Assembly: GCA_003024785.1 (NCBI GenBank)
Contig: PUQB01000052.1
Location: 618,375 to 682,374 of the forward strand
Direction: 5' to 3'
Origin: Selaginella tamariscina
Lineage: Eukaryota > Streptophyta > Lycopodiopsida > Selaginellales > Selaginellaceae
DNA length: 64,000 nt
Below the pieces are notes generated by a model. That model saw only the letters and a list, made by a program, of their open reading frames with translations, ran no database searches and was not told the DNA's origin. Both the position numbers and the translations under genes were made by a program. This document shows positions 46,501 to 58,112 of this stretch, in pieces (within the stretch, counting starts at the first letter, position 1; every line of letters begins with the position of its first letter).

Positions 46501-46945
46501 TCCCAATATATACAAATGTAGATCAAGCAGGGTTTTGCCAAGGGTAAAAAACTCTTGGACACAAAAACATGTTCTTAATAAGAGAAAACTTTAAAAAAAC
46601 TTCAAAAAACACATGAATATACGTAATATACCTTTAAATTATTACAAACACAATTTACAAAGATTATTTGCATATGTGGCATGAATTAAGGCATCATTTT
46701 AAGCATTTTACTGCCACATTTGCATATCAATTATTATATAAGTTGGTATGTAGCTAAAATTACTACGTGGCCCTCTTGACGTGGTAAGGGCGGTGGCAAA
46801 TTTTGTTTTTGGGGAAGTGTCAACTAGTTTGGGGTTCGAATCTTGGCTCTTCTAAGGATATAGCCGACAATGAGGCATCGACAGAGTGGATTAAGGAGGA
46901 GCAGCATTGTGAGACTCTGAGTTTCCTGTTCTGAGTCTTCAACTT
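46501..46945. other. Non-coding region before the BED-finger gene
   Basis: AT-rich. CAGGGTTTTGCC near 46531 loosely resembles the reverse complement of the sequence at about 50000-50015 (CAAGGATTGTCG), which might be hAT-type ends, but no matching target duplication was found. Confidence 0.3.
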
Positions 46946-48170
46946 ACATTGCAGGCTACAGTCATGTCAAGTATTCCAATGGAAGACATCTTTGAATCAG
47001 ATGAGAGGAGAGGATGAAAGCGTTCAATAGCAAGTGCTCCTTGCCAAAGGACTACAAATGGTGGTAAATTAACAACCTAGAATGGGATTATGTGATGATG
47101 AGAAGGAAGCGGCCACAACGAAATGCTCATGATATAGAAGCCGATTTCGATCGAAGGCTAGATGAATTTGCAAGTCTTCCACCATTATGGCCTGGTGAGA
47201 AGGATGTAGATGGAGTTGCGAGGTGGACATGTAGGTTTTGTGGGTATCAGGGCTCTAGTTCGTGCAAGCTCATATCCTCTGCTACCGTGTAGGTGCTGTG
47301 TTATGCACAGACCGTTCTTCTGCATGGAAGGCAGCACAAGCGACCCTCGAGGGGGATGAAGATATTGAGGGTAGCTGGAGTTTTGAGCCTGACGCCTCTA
47401 CCATTGTAGAGGCACAAGAGGAGTGCAACGCTGATAATCGTTGGTTTCAAGAACAATGCAATGACACAAGAACTAGCACCTTGATACTTGATGAGGAAAC
47501 TCGATCATTTGAAGTTGCTGCGGAGGTGTCGTGCGTGGCCAGTGAACCAATGAATCAGCCAGCCGTTGGTGGGGGAAAGTTTATGCTTCCCAATCCTTCA
47601 ACAAATTATGTAGCTGCTGCAAATGTCTTTTCAGTGCCTCCATGAAGAAGAGGACGTGCTCGAGGACATGCTCGGAATATGTTGAATGATTTTCATGTTG
47701 TACCTGGCCCGACTACCCCAGCTACAACAACACTCGAACCTGGCCCGGCAGCCCCAGCTACAACAACACTAGAACATGGCATGGGAGCCTCGGCTACAAT
47801 AGGACTCGAAGTTGAAGAGCAAGCTGAGCAGCAACATGCAACTTCGAATTTTCAGGGTGCAACACCAAGTAGTTCTCAGTATGTTGCTGAACTCCCAATC
47901 CTCCCAAATAATATGCCATTGCAACAAATACTACAACAACTACTACAGCAAGAGCTTCCAACAACAAAGGTAGGCTATCGTAGGCATTTTTTTGTTTTGC
48001 TAACTTCAACTTTTACAGGGTGATGCTACTGTTGTTGCTGTTGCGCTGCCACAACAAGCAGCTGCACCACAAGTTCCACAACAAGCAACTGTTGGAAGTG
48101 TACCATCTACAAATCCGCCACAGATACCACAAAAAAAGAAGCGAGGCTGACCACACAAGGAGAAGCCTCA
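46946..48170 (+). pseudogene. BED-type zinc finger, Gln/Pro-rich, AT-hook protein (hAT-like, broken)
   Basis: The frame from 47092 gives RRKRPQRNAHDIEADFDRRL and WTCRFCGYQGSSS. The next frame continues VQAHILCYRVGAVLC, completing a CX2C...H...C BED-like finger across a frameshift near 47255-47265. Then come an acidic region (47340-47640), a Pro/Ala/Thr repeat (47700-47810, ATTTLEPGP type), and a Gln-rich tail with an intron at about 47969-48018. The tail ends KKRG-stop-PHKEK near 48142-48165: the stop is TGA where CGA would give an RGRP AT-hook. BED fingers are typical of hAT transposases and their domesticated relatives. No hAT dimerisation domain follows, so the C-terminus is missing. Confidence 0.55.
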
Positions 48171-48173
48171 ACC

Positions 48174-48821
48174 TCAAACTTGATACTTGACTTTGATATA
48201 TCGAGAAGTATCAAGTTTGATACCGACTGGGAAATAGTTTACTTTGATCTCTTTTGGTTCTAGCTCTTCAAACGAGTTACAGAGTCCAAACTCTACTTCT
48301 GGGAACTGCCTTGCCCCGTCAGTGATTGACTCAACTATTGGATGAGCATAGTAGAAGGAGAGTGGAAGATCTATAGCTGGAATCTGTGGAATCCCTGGTA
48401 GGAACGTGATAGGCTCCTCTCTTCTCCTCTTTGCATTGAACCACATCTCATGAGCAGCTAGAAGCGAGGCGGAATTCACCAGAGACTGAGACAAATCCCT
48501 CTTTGATGATTGTGGAAGACTCAAGTGAAGGATGTCATTGATGGCATTGGAAGTCAAGAATGCAGCTTTGGGTATTTCAAACTTGTTAACAACGTCTTGA
48601 GTCCATCCATTGAAAGTGTTCGTGATGATGCAGGCCACCGAGTTCCCCTCATCTAGGAACTTATGGAGAAGTTCTTCGAGGAGAAGTCTCATCCCGGCTG
48701 CAGCTTTGGCATGCTTCTCCAGGTTTTTACTTGGATGCTGCTTTTGCGTGGAGTTGGAATCAACCCCATCTAGGAGCCCCACAACAAATGTCAAGCTTAT
48801 CTGAACCTGCCATGAGGTCAC
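48174..48821 (-). pseudogene. UDP-glycosyltransferase (GT1) N-terminal-domain fragment
   Basis: A 215-codon open frame resembling the acceptor-binding half of plant family-1 UGTs: VACIITNTFNGWTQDVVNKF, EIPKAAFLTSNAIND, FLPGIPQIPAIDLPLSFYYA, and GLCNSFEELEPKEI. The UDP-sugar-binding C-terminal half with the PSPG box is absent, and the N-terminal catalytic-His strand is also missing. It ends next to the tail of the BED-finger gene on the opposite strand, so it looks like a captured or stranded gene fragment. No stop interrupts it, so capture may be fairly recent. Confidence 0.7.
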
Positions 48822-48878
48822 AACTCTTCACCATGAGTTTGTAGTTGTCATGATTGCATGCATAAGTGATGGTGAATC

Positions 48879-48913
<35 letters not shown>

Positions 48914-50029
48914 TACTAACGCATATAACAGGTTTGTGAAGCAATCGGGTGCCCACTTTTAATGGGACTACAGATAAATGAGAGTCTCATAGCGTTTACG
49001 CACGGGAAGACACCTTCGTGATGAATCTTTAATGATATATAGAGGGCACAAGGTTTTACAAACGTTGATTAGATGCTATTTCTCCCCTATTGCAAGGTAA
49101 CACACCCACACGCAAAGAGACAATTTTTTTATTTTACTTACTAATTAATCAAATTTAATTTATTTTATTTAATCAAATTCTTAAATTTTTGTCCTCCAGC
49201 ACTGCATTTACACGGGCTCCTACAATGGGGATATTTATATTTATGATATGGTAAATCATTCTCTCTCCTCTCCCCTCTCTCTCTCTATCTCTCTTCTCTT
49301 TCTCTCTCTCCTCTCTCTCTCCCTCACACACACACATGCACACACACACATGTATGCACTATGTAGCTATAAAATGGGTATGGATAACACTATAAAAACT
49401 TGGTGTAAAATATAATTCTCTTAAGATATGGCATTTCATATACTTGTGGTTATTTACTAATGTTATATCTTATGTTTCTTATATACATGCATTTATAATG
49501 AATATATTTATTCAGGTGAACGGGGAGGTAGCTGCAAAACTGAGATACCACAATCAAATGGTGAGAGATTGCATCTAGAGCTAGCATTGGTGAGTTCATG
49601 CTAGGGAGGTAACTTTAAAGGGAAATATACTTGGGGATCTACAAATGTAGAATATGATACTACAACAACAATGATTAATTATATATATAGGCTTTGCTAA
49701 GTTGCTAATCTATCAAATGTATGAAAAAAAAAGTGTTGATGTGGTAAAAATTTAAAACAAAATGCTAATGTGATAAAAAATAAAGATGTGGTAAAATAAT
49801 GTTGACGTGGCAAAAAAATAAAAATGTGGAATAAAATAATGTTAACATGGCTATACAATTTGAAAAATAGAATATTATTTAAATATACCATCCATGTGGA
49901 ATTTTTAAAAAAATATTAAAGAAAACACAAAATGTTCTTAATCAAAGTTTTTTAGTTAAAGTATTTCGTGTTCCCGGTACTTTAAAAAACACAGAACGAC
50001 AATCCTTGCTTATTAGAACATGTATAAGA
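48822..50029. other. Non-coding region with microsatellites and short repeats
   Basis: Contains (TG)n at about 48882-48912 and CT-rich and CACA microsatellites at 49260-49350. A degenerate short repeat of the GATGTGGTAAAA/GACGTGGCAAAA type lies at 49735-49850. No gene recognised. Confidence 0.6.
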
Positions 50030-52132
50030 AGTTAAAAAAGAAATTAATATTTTTCTTAATTTCAAAAGATTTTTTAAAGTATATTTTTTAATATTTTTTA
50101 ATATTTTTAATGAATATGCACCAAAATTCCATCTACATATGCATTTAAATCAAAAAACTTGTTAATCCAAAAATGTATTAACTATAAAGAAATTTATATC
50201 TTAATTCATAAGAAATTCACATTTTAATTCTATTTTTTTTTTTATGTTATAACAATAATAAAGAAAAGCGCATTGTGCAAATTATCTTTTATTTGTAATT
50301 TGGATTATTAATTATACAAATTTTTTATCGACCATATGTATAGTGGAATTAAAAAAAGGTATAAAAAACTAATTGATATCACTTATAAATCAGTATATGA
50401 ATTTATTAATCAAATGTAAATGCTTTAAATAAAGAGTTTTTATTCGTGAAAGTAAAAGAAACAAAAAATTTTAGAACTTATATAAGCTATGCATGTATTT
50501 CTTTACGAAGTATTTCGGCAAAAACACTTCGGCATTCATTTTCATCGTTATTAAATTCTTTCATTTACAAGCTTTAAAAGGATTTATTAAAGGAGTTCAT
50601 AAATGAAAAAATAAATTATATAGATTTTTAAATATGTATTAACCTTTTTATATAATCTTAATGTGCGAATAGTTTTATTTCACACTAATAATTTTTCTTC
50701 TATATATATATATATATAAGTAAATGGCAAATAAATCATTAATTCTAACAATGGAGTTCAAATCATTTTATTAACAAATACAAAAAGTTTTTTCTCACTC
50801 ACTTGTTCACCCACTCTCTCTCTTTATATATATATATATATATATACAAGTTAAAAATATATAAACAAACACACACACACATATATATCTTTAAATCCAT
50901 AATAAGTATAAATAATAATAATTATAAATTTTGTTTTCTATGTGTCATGTATGTACAAGTGCCAAATACTAAATATATGTAAAATATAAAATATGAAAAG
51001 TTATCTTTACATGTTTTAGTGAACCAACGTACTAAAAAATCTTTCTTTTACACACACAGACACACACACATGCATATGCATGTAGAGATAGGGTGAGAGA
51101 GTATATCATTATGTACTTTATCCTTCAAATAAGAAATGATTAGGAGCGAGTTCTTAAGATTTTCAAAACACTCACAAAGTATAACAAAAAAGAAAAGAAA
51201 CAATGTGTTGCCACAACATATTATATATAAAATATTAGTATTTAAGGCTGATTTTAATTAACATAATGCACCTGCAAATATATAGTTGAAACATGATAAT
51301 AACAAGAAGGATATAATCCACATTGCATAATTTAAAGAAAAACTTTCTCTATCTTTTTCACACATACACATGATTTTTATTTATAAACAAAACAAAATAC
51401 ACATATTTGTATTAATACTAGTACATATGAATTATTATATACATGTATACTTGTGTTCAAATCTTTTTTAAACAATTTTTTATAATATTATATTAATAAG
51501 TTAAACTTAAATATATATAAATATTTGAACCTAGTAGAACTATCTTGCATAGATAATCGCTCTAAAGTATATTTTATTGATTGAATTAAATTTGTGTTTG
51601 ATTATTTATCAAAAGTTTAATAACATTTCATGTTTTGTTAATGTACATTTTACACCATAAGTTTTTACACGGGTGATGTAAAATCCTTATGCGTGCGATG
51701 TTGAATTAACTAAAAGAAGACGTAGTATTATAATACACATGTACAATAAAATAATTTGCATATATAAATATATATATAAAAATTACAAATCAGGTGTATT
51801 TATTGACTGAACTATATACATATGCATTTTATTATTTGACTAGATTTGCCTAGGATTCGTCCTTGATCTCGAATATGTATATTTAAATTAATAAACGTAT
51901 TGCATGTATATATAAACCCTAAACTCTAGTACTTTTATTTATTAGTAAATATAATTTATTTTTTATCATAATCCAGAGAATGTATATAGGTTAAGGTACA
52001 GGAAGTTTACCAACTTTGTGTACGTCGACGTCCAAGGGAAATATCCTCCGTTACATAAATATATTTAATAATGATTTTGTGCTTGCATTCAGGGTTTAGG
52101 GCATAAAATAGTTTGATCTCTCTCTTCCTGCT
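50030..52132. repeat. AT-rich upstream part of tandem unit B
   Basis: Matches the upstream parts of units A, C and D (landmark TTGCATAGATAATCGCTC at 51549). No gene seen. Confidence 0.7.
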
Positions 52133-52590
52133 ATGACCGATCCTTCCCACGATCGTGGCGCTGCATTGGTCGGCCTCGAATTTCATACTCTTTCTTCTCA
52201 TGATATTGTAAGTATGTGTGGGTTTATTATTATATTCTGTGAAAAATCGAGTTTTCTCGAGAAATCGGCATTTAGTATTGAGAAATCGGCATTTAGTATT
52301 GAGAAATCGTCATTTCTCAATGTTTTCTGTGAAAAATCCGCATTTTTCAAGGTTTGTATGTGAAAAACCGGCATTTTTAAAGGTTCTGTGTGCAGAATCG
52401 ATGTTTTATGTTGAAATCCGTAAAAAATCTTCAATCTGTGTGCATTTCTTACATAGATTCTCTGTACGGTTGCATTTATTAATAATATGTGATTCTCCGA
52501 TAAATGGGATTATATACATGAAGTTTTCTATGAAAACTTAGCATTTTAAGCTGACAGTCCTAAACACACACGCACACATATGTATCTCTC

Positions 52591-52650
<60 letters not shown>

Positions 52651-54918
52651 TACTATTCAGCAGAAGAGAGGCATAAGTCGGAATATGCAGCCTTACAGCA
52701 GGTATGGTGACATACTTACACGTGTATGTCGTATGTATGTGTTTGTGGTATTTGCAAACTGCCATCTGGGCTTATCTCCTGGATAACGTATATATAAGTT
52801 TGCCTATATGCATATCATTCACTACATTTGTGTATACAAATATATGCTTATGCCTATTATGAATATATATATGTGTCAGTGTGATGTGTTGTGTGTATGT
52901 ATGTACATGTGTGTTGTAGTAGTGCCCTTTTTTTCTGTATATGTTTATGCATAAACAAAGCTTGTATAAAACATATGCACGAGAGATATATTATGTACAA
53001 TTGCTCACGATAGGTATATTGCAGATGTAGTGCTGCTGAAGCTCGTCCAGCAGCTGCAAGTGAGCAATCAGACTCGGCAAAAGAAGAGGCGGCGGAGTGG
53101 AGACGGAAGGATGACACTGTTCTGACCGAGGTTCGATCTACTGCCGAGCGGTATACTACTCTCCGTGAACGTGGAAGTAAGCAGCAGCAACAAAGAGAAG
53201 ATGCTTTGAGAGTCGAGTTCACTCCACGCTCTCACAAAAGGTGGGTATCTTGTGTGTGCGTGTGTTTGGATGAACATGCGTCGGTAATTGTCAGTTTTCT
53301 ACTTTTAGAGTGACTATCATGCTTCAACGCAATTATTTATTATATCAAATATTATGGTGTATTCTACTAGCATACTAACTTATAACTATGTCATATTGCG
53401 AGCTAAAGTTAGAAAGTTTAGTAAACATAGTATTTAACAATTTCATTTGCAATGTTCAGGCACAGGAATCCAGATCGGTGGCCGAGGAAGAAGAGCTCGC
53501 AACAGTACGTGCGGAGACAAGGCATTATCAAATGACGGCAATGGAGAGACTAACAGGAATAGAGAAGGCAGAAAGGCATGCAGAAATGATAGCAAGAGAA
53601 CGTGATACCCTCCTAAAAGAGCTCGAAAAGGCTCGGCTAGCTGAACAGGTTATTATTCACTTATTATCGCTTAATTTTACTTGCAACAAAACGTGCATAG
53701 AGATGTATACAACTTGATCTTCTTTGAACAAGAGGCAATCGAAAGCAGAATCTTTAGAGTTGCAGCTAGACGAGCGTGAACATTAAATGGAGGTGGTTTT
53801 GGAGGATTCTCACGAGCAGGTATTTAGCACTGTTATTTTGTATAATGAGATAAAGGTGTGTGTGTGTGTGTGTGCCTGCGTGCCTGTGCTCTTTCTTACG
53901 ATGATGGCGAGTACGATTTATATACATGTTAGACTTTAGAGATGGCTTGATTAGCTGTCTATGAGAATCGCACTCGTTATCTGAGCAAAACTCTCTCTCC
54001 CTGTGAGTGTATGTTTGTTCTATTTTGTCATGTACATTTTAGACTTTGCTGATGGTGTGTGTGTCTCTCTCTCTCCATCATATATGCCAACGTTAATACA
54101 ATACATTATATATAGTTAATAGTAAAATCACACGCACGGTGTGAGGACATTAGTTACTTTGTTTGCACAGAGAGTTAGTACAGTTCTGGAGGGCTTACTG
54201 GCTTCGGAGAGAGCTGCACACTGAGAGGCAAATGCAAGGGCAGAGAGTTTCTCTGTTCAGCTACAGAATGTACAAGGGAAGGTAGATGCTTTGCATCATG
54301 AACTTGCTCTCGAGACCAAGTTAACAACTCAGGCAGAGTCTACAGGGAGAAGAAAGCAAGGCTCGGATGATAATGAGAAGGAGAACGTAGAGGTTTGTGT
54401 ATACATATAGAGTCATACTTGATATTAAGTGTGTGTGTGTGTGTGTGTGTGATAGAGAGAGAGAGAGAGAGATTGTGCTGTATGCATTGTTTGTATGTGT
54501 GTATAGATTTGAACATTTAGCCAGCTAAAGATGGTTTAGCTGATGACGCTGCGTGTGTGTTTCTAGTCATGTATGCTACATAGACAGTTTATATGTTGTT
54601 TCCTGTAGCGAACACCAGCTACGGAGAGCTGGGGCAGACATAGCAAGAGAGCACGTGCTCGCGTGATCGTCTACACTCTCCCCTGGTGTGAACCCTGTGA
54701 ACTAACGTTGTCAATATTCAAGTCCAAACGGAGCATGAGCAGGACTATAGAAAGCTGACTATAGCTCAGCTAAGCACAAACTGACGGAGGCTGGCTATGG
54801 TGCCCATGTGTTGCAGCTCAAAACAAATGCACCCAAAAGGGAAATACTTTCTCTCTACGAGAAATATGTTCTCAACAACAACAACGACAATGAAACATCA
54901 ACAATCCTTGACTTGACG
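52133..54918 (+). pseudogene. GBP-like C-terminal coiled-coil exons, unit B
   Basis: Exons: 52133-52207 (uncertain), about 52661-52701, and 53025-53240 (SAAEARPAAAREQSDSAKEE, then AAEWRRKDDTVLTEV). Next are 53460-53648 (63 codons, AQESRSVAEEEELATVRAET to ELEKARLAEQ) and about 53732-53819, which has a stop in REH-stop-MEVV. Then 54171-54392 (RVSTVLEGLLASERAAH, then a stop) and 54609-54918 (EHEQDYRKLTIAQL, later LQLKTNAPKREILSLYEKYV). The ending matches the conserved tail of plant GBP-like proteins. The exon corresponding to 37956-38033 in unit A is deleted. A 77 bp inversion disrupts the last exon. The multiple lesions suggest a pseudogene. Confidence 0.75.
52589..52645. repeat. (TA)n microsatellite
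   Basis: About 27 TA dinucleotides just before the second exon of unit B; similar but shorter or longer runs stand at the same place in units A (37093-37130) and C (58484-58497). Confidence 0.9.
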
Positions 54919-57900
54919 GTAAGATATGTGCTTGTAATACACATACAACACTTACATATTCAAATGATAATGTATACGTCTCTCTCTCTCGGTAGTAACT
55001 CATGCATAATATATAGACACACACACACACATAGAGAGAGAGTCTTGTTTTAAAACCGGGTGGGTAACCCATTCATTACTCACAAGAATCGTATGGAAGT
55101 ATGTTATTAGACAAGTTTTATGTATACTTTTTAATTGAATATATATCAGCGTTAAGCACATGCTGGAGGTTCGGATGATTAAAACCAACAATGACAACAC
55201 CAATTGTATCTAATTGTTATGGTTTTTGTTAATTTTTTTATTAAACATAGAAAATTACTTATATTTACATATATACCCTATAAGTTTTATATTTAAATAT
55301 ATACCCTTAGAAGTTTTATATTTAAATATATACTCCTAAAAGTTTTATATTTAAAAAATAATTAATTTATATTTTAATATATTTAGGTCCAAAATACAAC
55401 TTAGTAAATAAATATACCACAATATAATATATAATTATTTCATTTGTAATTTGAATATATATTTTTAATTGATATTGTTATTTTAAAAGTTAAAATATTA
55501 TGATTAAAGTTTTTCAAAGATATACATGTAAATTTATAATTTTTAAAAGGGTATAAATGTAAATATAAAATTTTAAGAAATATATATGTAAATATAATAA
55601 ATTTTAAAGATATAAATATAATTTTCCTTTAAATATATTTAAACTTAGTGTGTGTGAGAGATTCTTTGAGAATGTTATATATATATATATATATATATAC
55701 AATAAAACTATAATTAAATATCCTTAGAAATTGATTATTAAATTTTAAAAGGTTTTAATTTATAATTTCTTAAGAATGTTTCTTTGAGACCTAAGTTAAA
55801 AATTTTTGTGTTTATTTCATATAGGTTTTCCTTATTAAAATTTTAATTTCTCATTTGCTTTACAGGTGTTTGCATTGTGTTGTTTTTTTATTATTATTAT
55901 GTTCTTTTCGATGATCTTTTCAGTTATTTATGAATTAAATCATTTATTATAGTTATAAAACAATCGATTTATTTATAATTAAAAATGTTAATGATGCAAA
56001 GTATTTTGTTTATATCTTTCTTTAATTTCACTGTACTTTCTTTTGTAGTTTTCTTTAATTTCATCGTAAGTGTGATTGATAAACAAATAAATCTGATTTA
56101 GAAGATTTTTTATAAAGTTCATTAATATTATTATATATATGATTGATAAATAAATTGATTTAAAATTAATATAAATTTTATAAATAAGTTGATTTATTTA
56201 TAAATTACATACACAATAGAATTAAGGAAAAACACAAATATTTTATAAATCAAGCTGATTTATTTGTAAATTATACATGTAGTGGAATTAAGAGAATTAT
56301 AAGAGTAAAATTTAAAAAATTTATAAGAATATTATATATTAAATTAATTAATTTATTGATGACATATATAATGAAATTGAAGAGAATTCTAATAAATTAA
56401 TCGATCGTGTTCATAAATTAATAAATAATTTATGAATTAAACAGTGATATGCACCAAAGCGTTTATAAATGAGATGTGCCAATGTGTTAAAGTAAAAATC
56501 AAGTGAGTCAAGATTAAAATTCCTTCGTAAAGGTAAAAGAGATAATGATTTATAATTTCTCTCGTAAAGATACAAGAGATAATGATTTACATCGTAAATT
56601 TTAAAACTTATATAAACTATTTATAAAGCAGGTTATAAGAAACACTTTAGTATTCACTTGGATCGTGAATTAATTCTTTTTATTTATAAATTATATTAAA
56701 CTCACCAAAGCCCATAGAGTATAAACTTTTTAAATATGTATCAACTTTTTTGTGTAATCTTAAACAGTCTTGTTTCACAAATTCTTATATGAAAATTTCA
56801 TATATATATATATATATATATATGAACAAGCGTATCTAACAACATGGTTTCAAATAATTTTATTAATAACTAAAATCTCTAAGTTTCTCTCTTTATATAT
56901 ATATACACACACATACATATAAATTAAAAATATATCTACAAAAAAACACACACACATGTACCTTTAAATCCATGATAAATATACTCTTCTTGGCTATGTT
57001 TTCTAATGGAAAAATATATAAGTGCCAAATACAAGTGTGAAAAGCTATCTCTACATGTTTTTACAGCACAAACGAAACTTATCTTTCTCACACACATGCA
57101 CACACACATATGCATACGCATGTGGAGAGAGTGAGAGAGCATAATTGACATGTAAGTAATCTGGAAAATCTTTTAAAAACAAGTTTATCATGCAATTTAA
57201 AATTATTAATATTTGGGTGCATGTGTCTCTGCTTTTTATCTATAAACAAAACAAAATCACATAGCTGTGTTAATGGCAAAGTTAAATATATGTACTAGTA
57301 CACAGCTGTGTTAATGGCAAAGTTAAATATATGTACTAGTACACAGCTGTGTTAATGGCAAAGTTAAATATACAAATACTAGTACATATGATTATTATAT
57401 ATACATGTATAATTGTGTTCAAATCTATTAAAATAATAAGTTAAACTTGAATGTGTATAATATTGCATAGATAATCGCTCTAAAGTATGTTTTATTGAAT
57501 TAAATTTGTGTTTAATTATTTGTTAAAGTTTTAATAACGTTCCATCTTTTGTTAACGTATGATACGTTTTTACATAAGTGAGATAAAATCCTTACGGGTG
57601 AGATGTTGAATTAACCAGAAGAAGACATAGTATTATAATACACATATACAATAAAATAATTTGCATATATATATATATATATATACTTACTTTTAACAAT
57701 GAATAATTAAAAAATTTACAAATCAGCTGTAGATTTATTGACTGAACTAACATATGCATTTTATTATTTAGCTAGATTTGCTCAATCTAGCCTTGATCTC
57801 GAATATGTATAAATTATTAAATGTATATACACCGTATAAACTTAAACTCTAAACCCTAGTACTTTTATTTATTAGTAAATATAATTTTTATCATAATAAT

Positions 57901-58112
57901 ATATACATAAATTAAACCAGAGAATGTACGTTTGTATATAGGTTGCGTACAGGAAGGTTTACCAACTTGTGTACGTGGGTGGAATACTGTAGCATGTGTC
58001 GACGTCCAACGGAAATATCCTCCGTTACATGTGCTTGCATTGACGGTTTAGAACATAAAATAATTTAGTATCGTCATAGTTTGATATTTTGGTTGATTTC
58101 TCTCTTCCTGCT
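54919..58112. repeat. Inter-unit AT-rich DNA and upstream part of unit C
   Basis: No gene seen. 55260-55350 has a roughly 26-bp tandem repeat (AAGTTTTATATTTAAATATA type). From about 56400 it matches the upstream parts of units A, B and D (landmark at 57463). Confidence 0.65.
57262..57385. repeat. 41-bp tandem triplication
   Basis: AGCTGTGTTAATGGCAAAGT followed by TAAATATATGTACTAGTACAC, three copies; units A, B and D have one at most, so it arose in unit C. Confidence 0.85.

Noticed and set aside
46525-50020. A complete hAT element with defined TIRs
   Set aside because: The possible ends match only loosely and no 8-bp target duplication was found.
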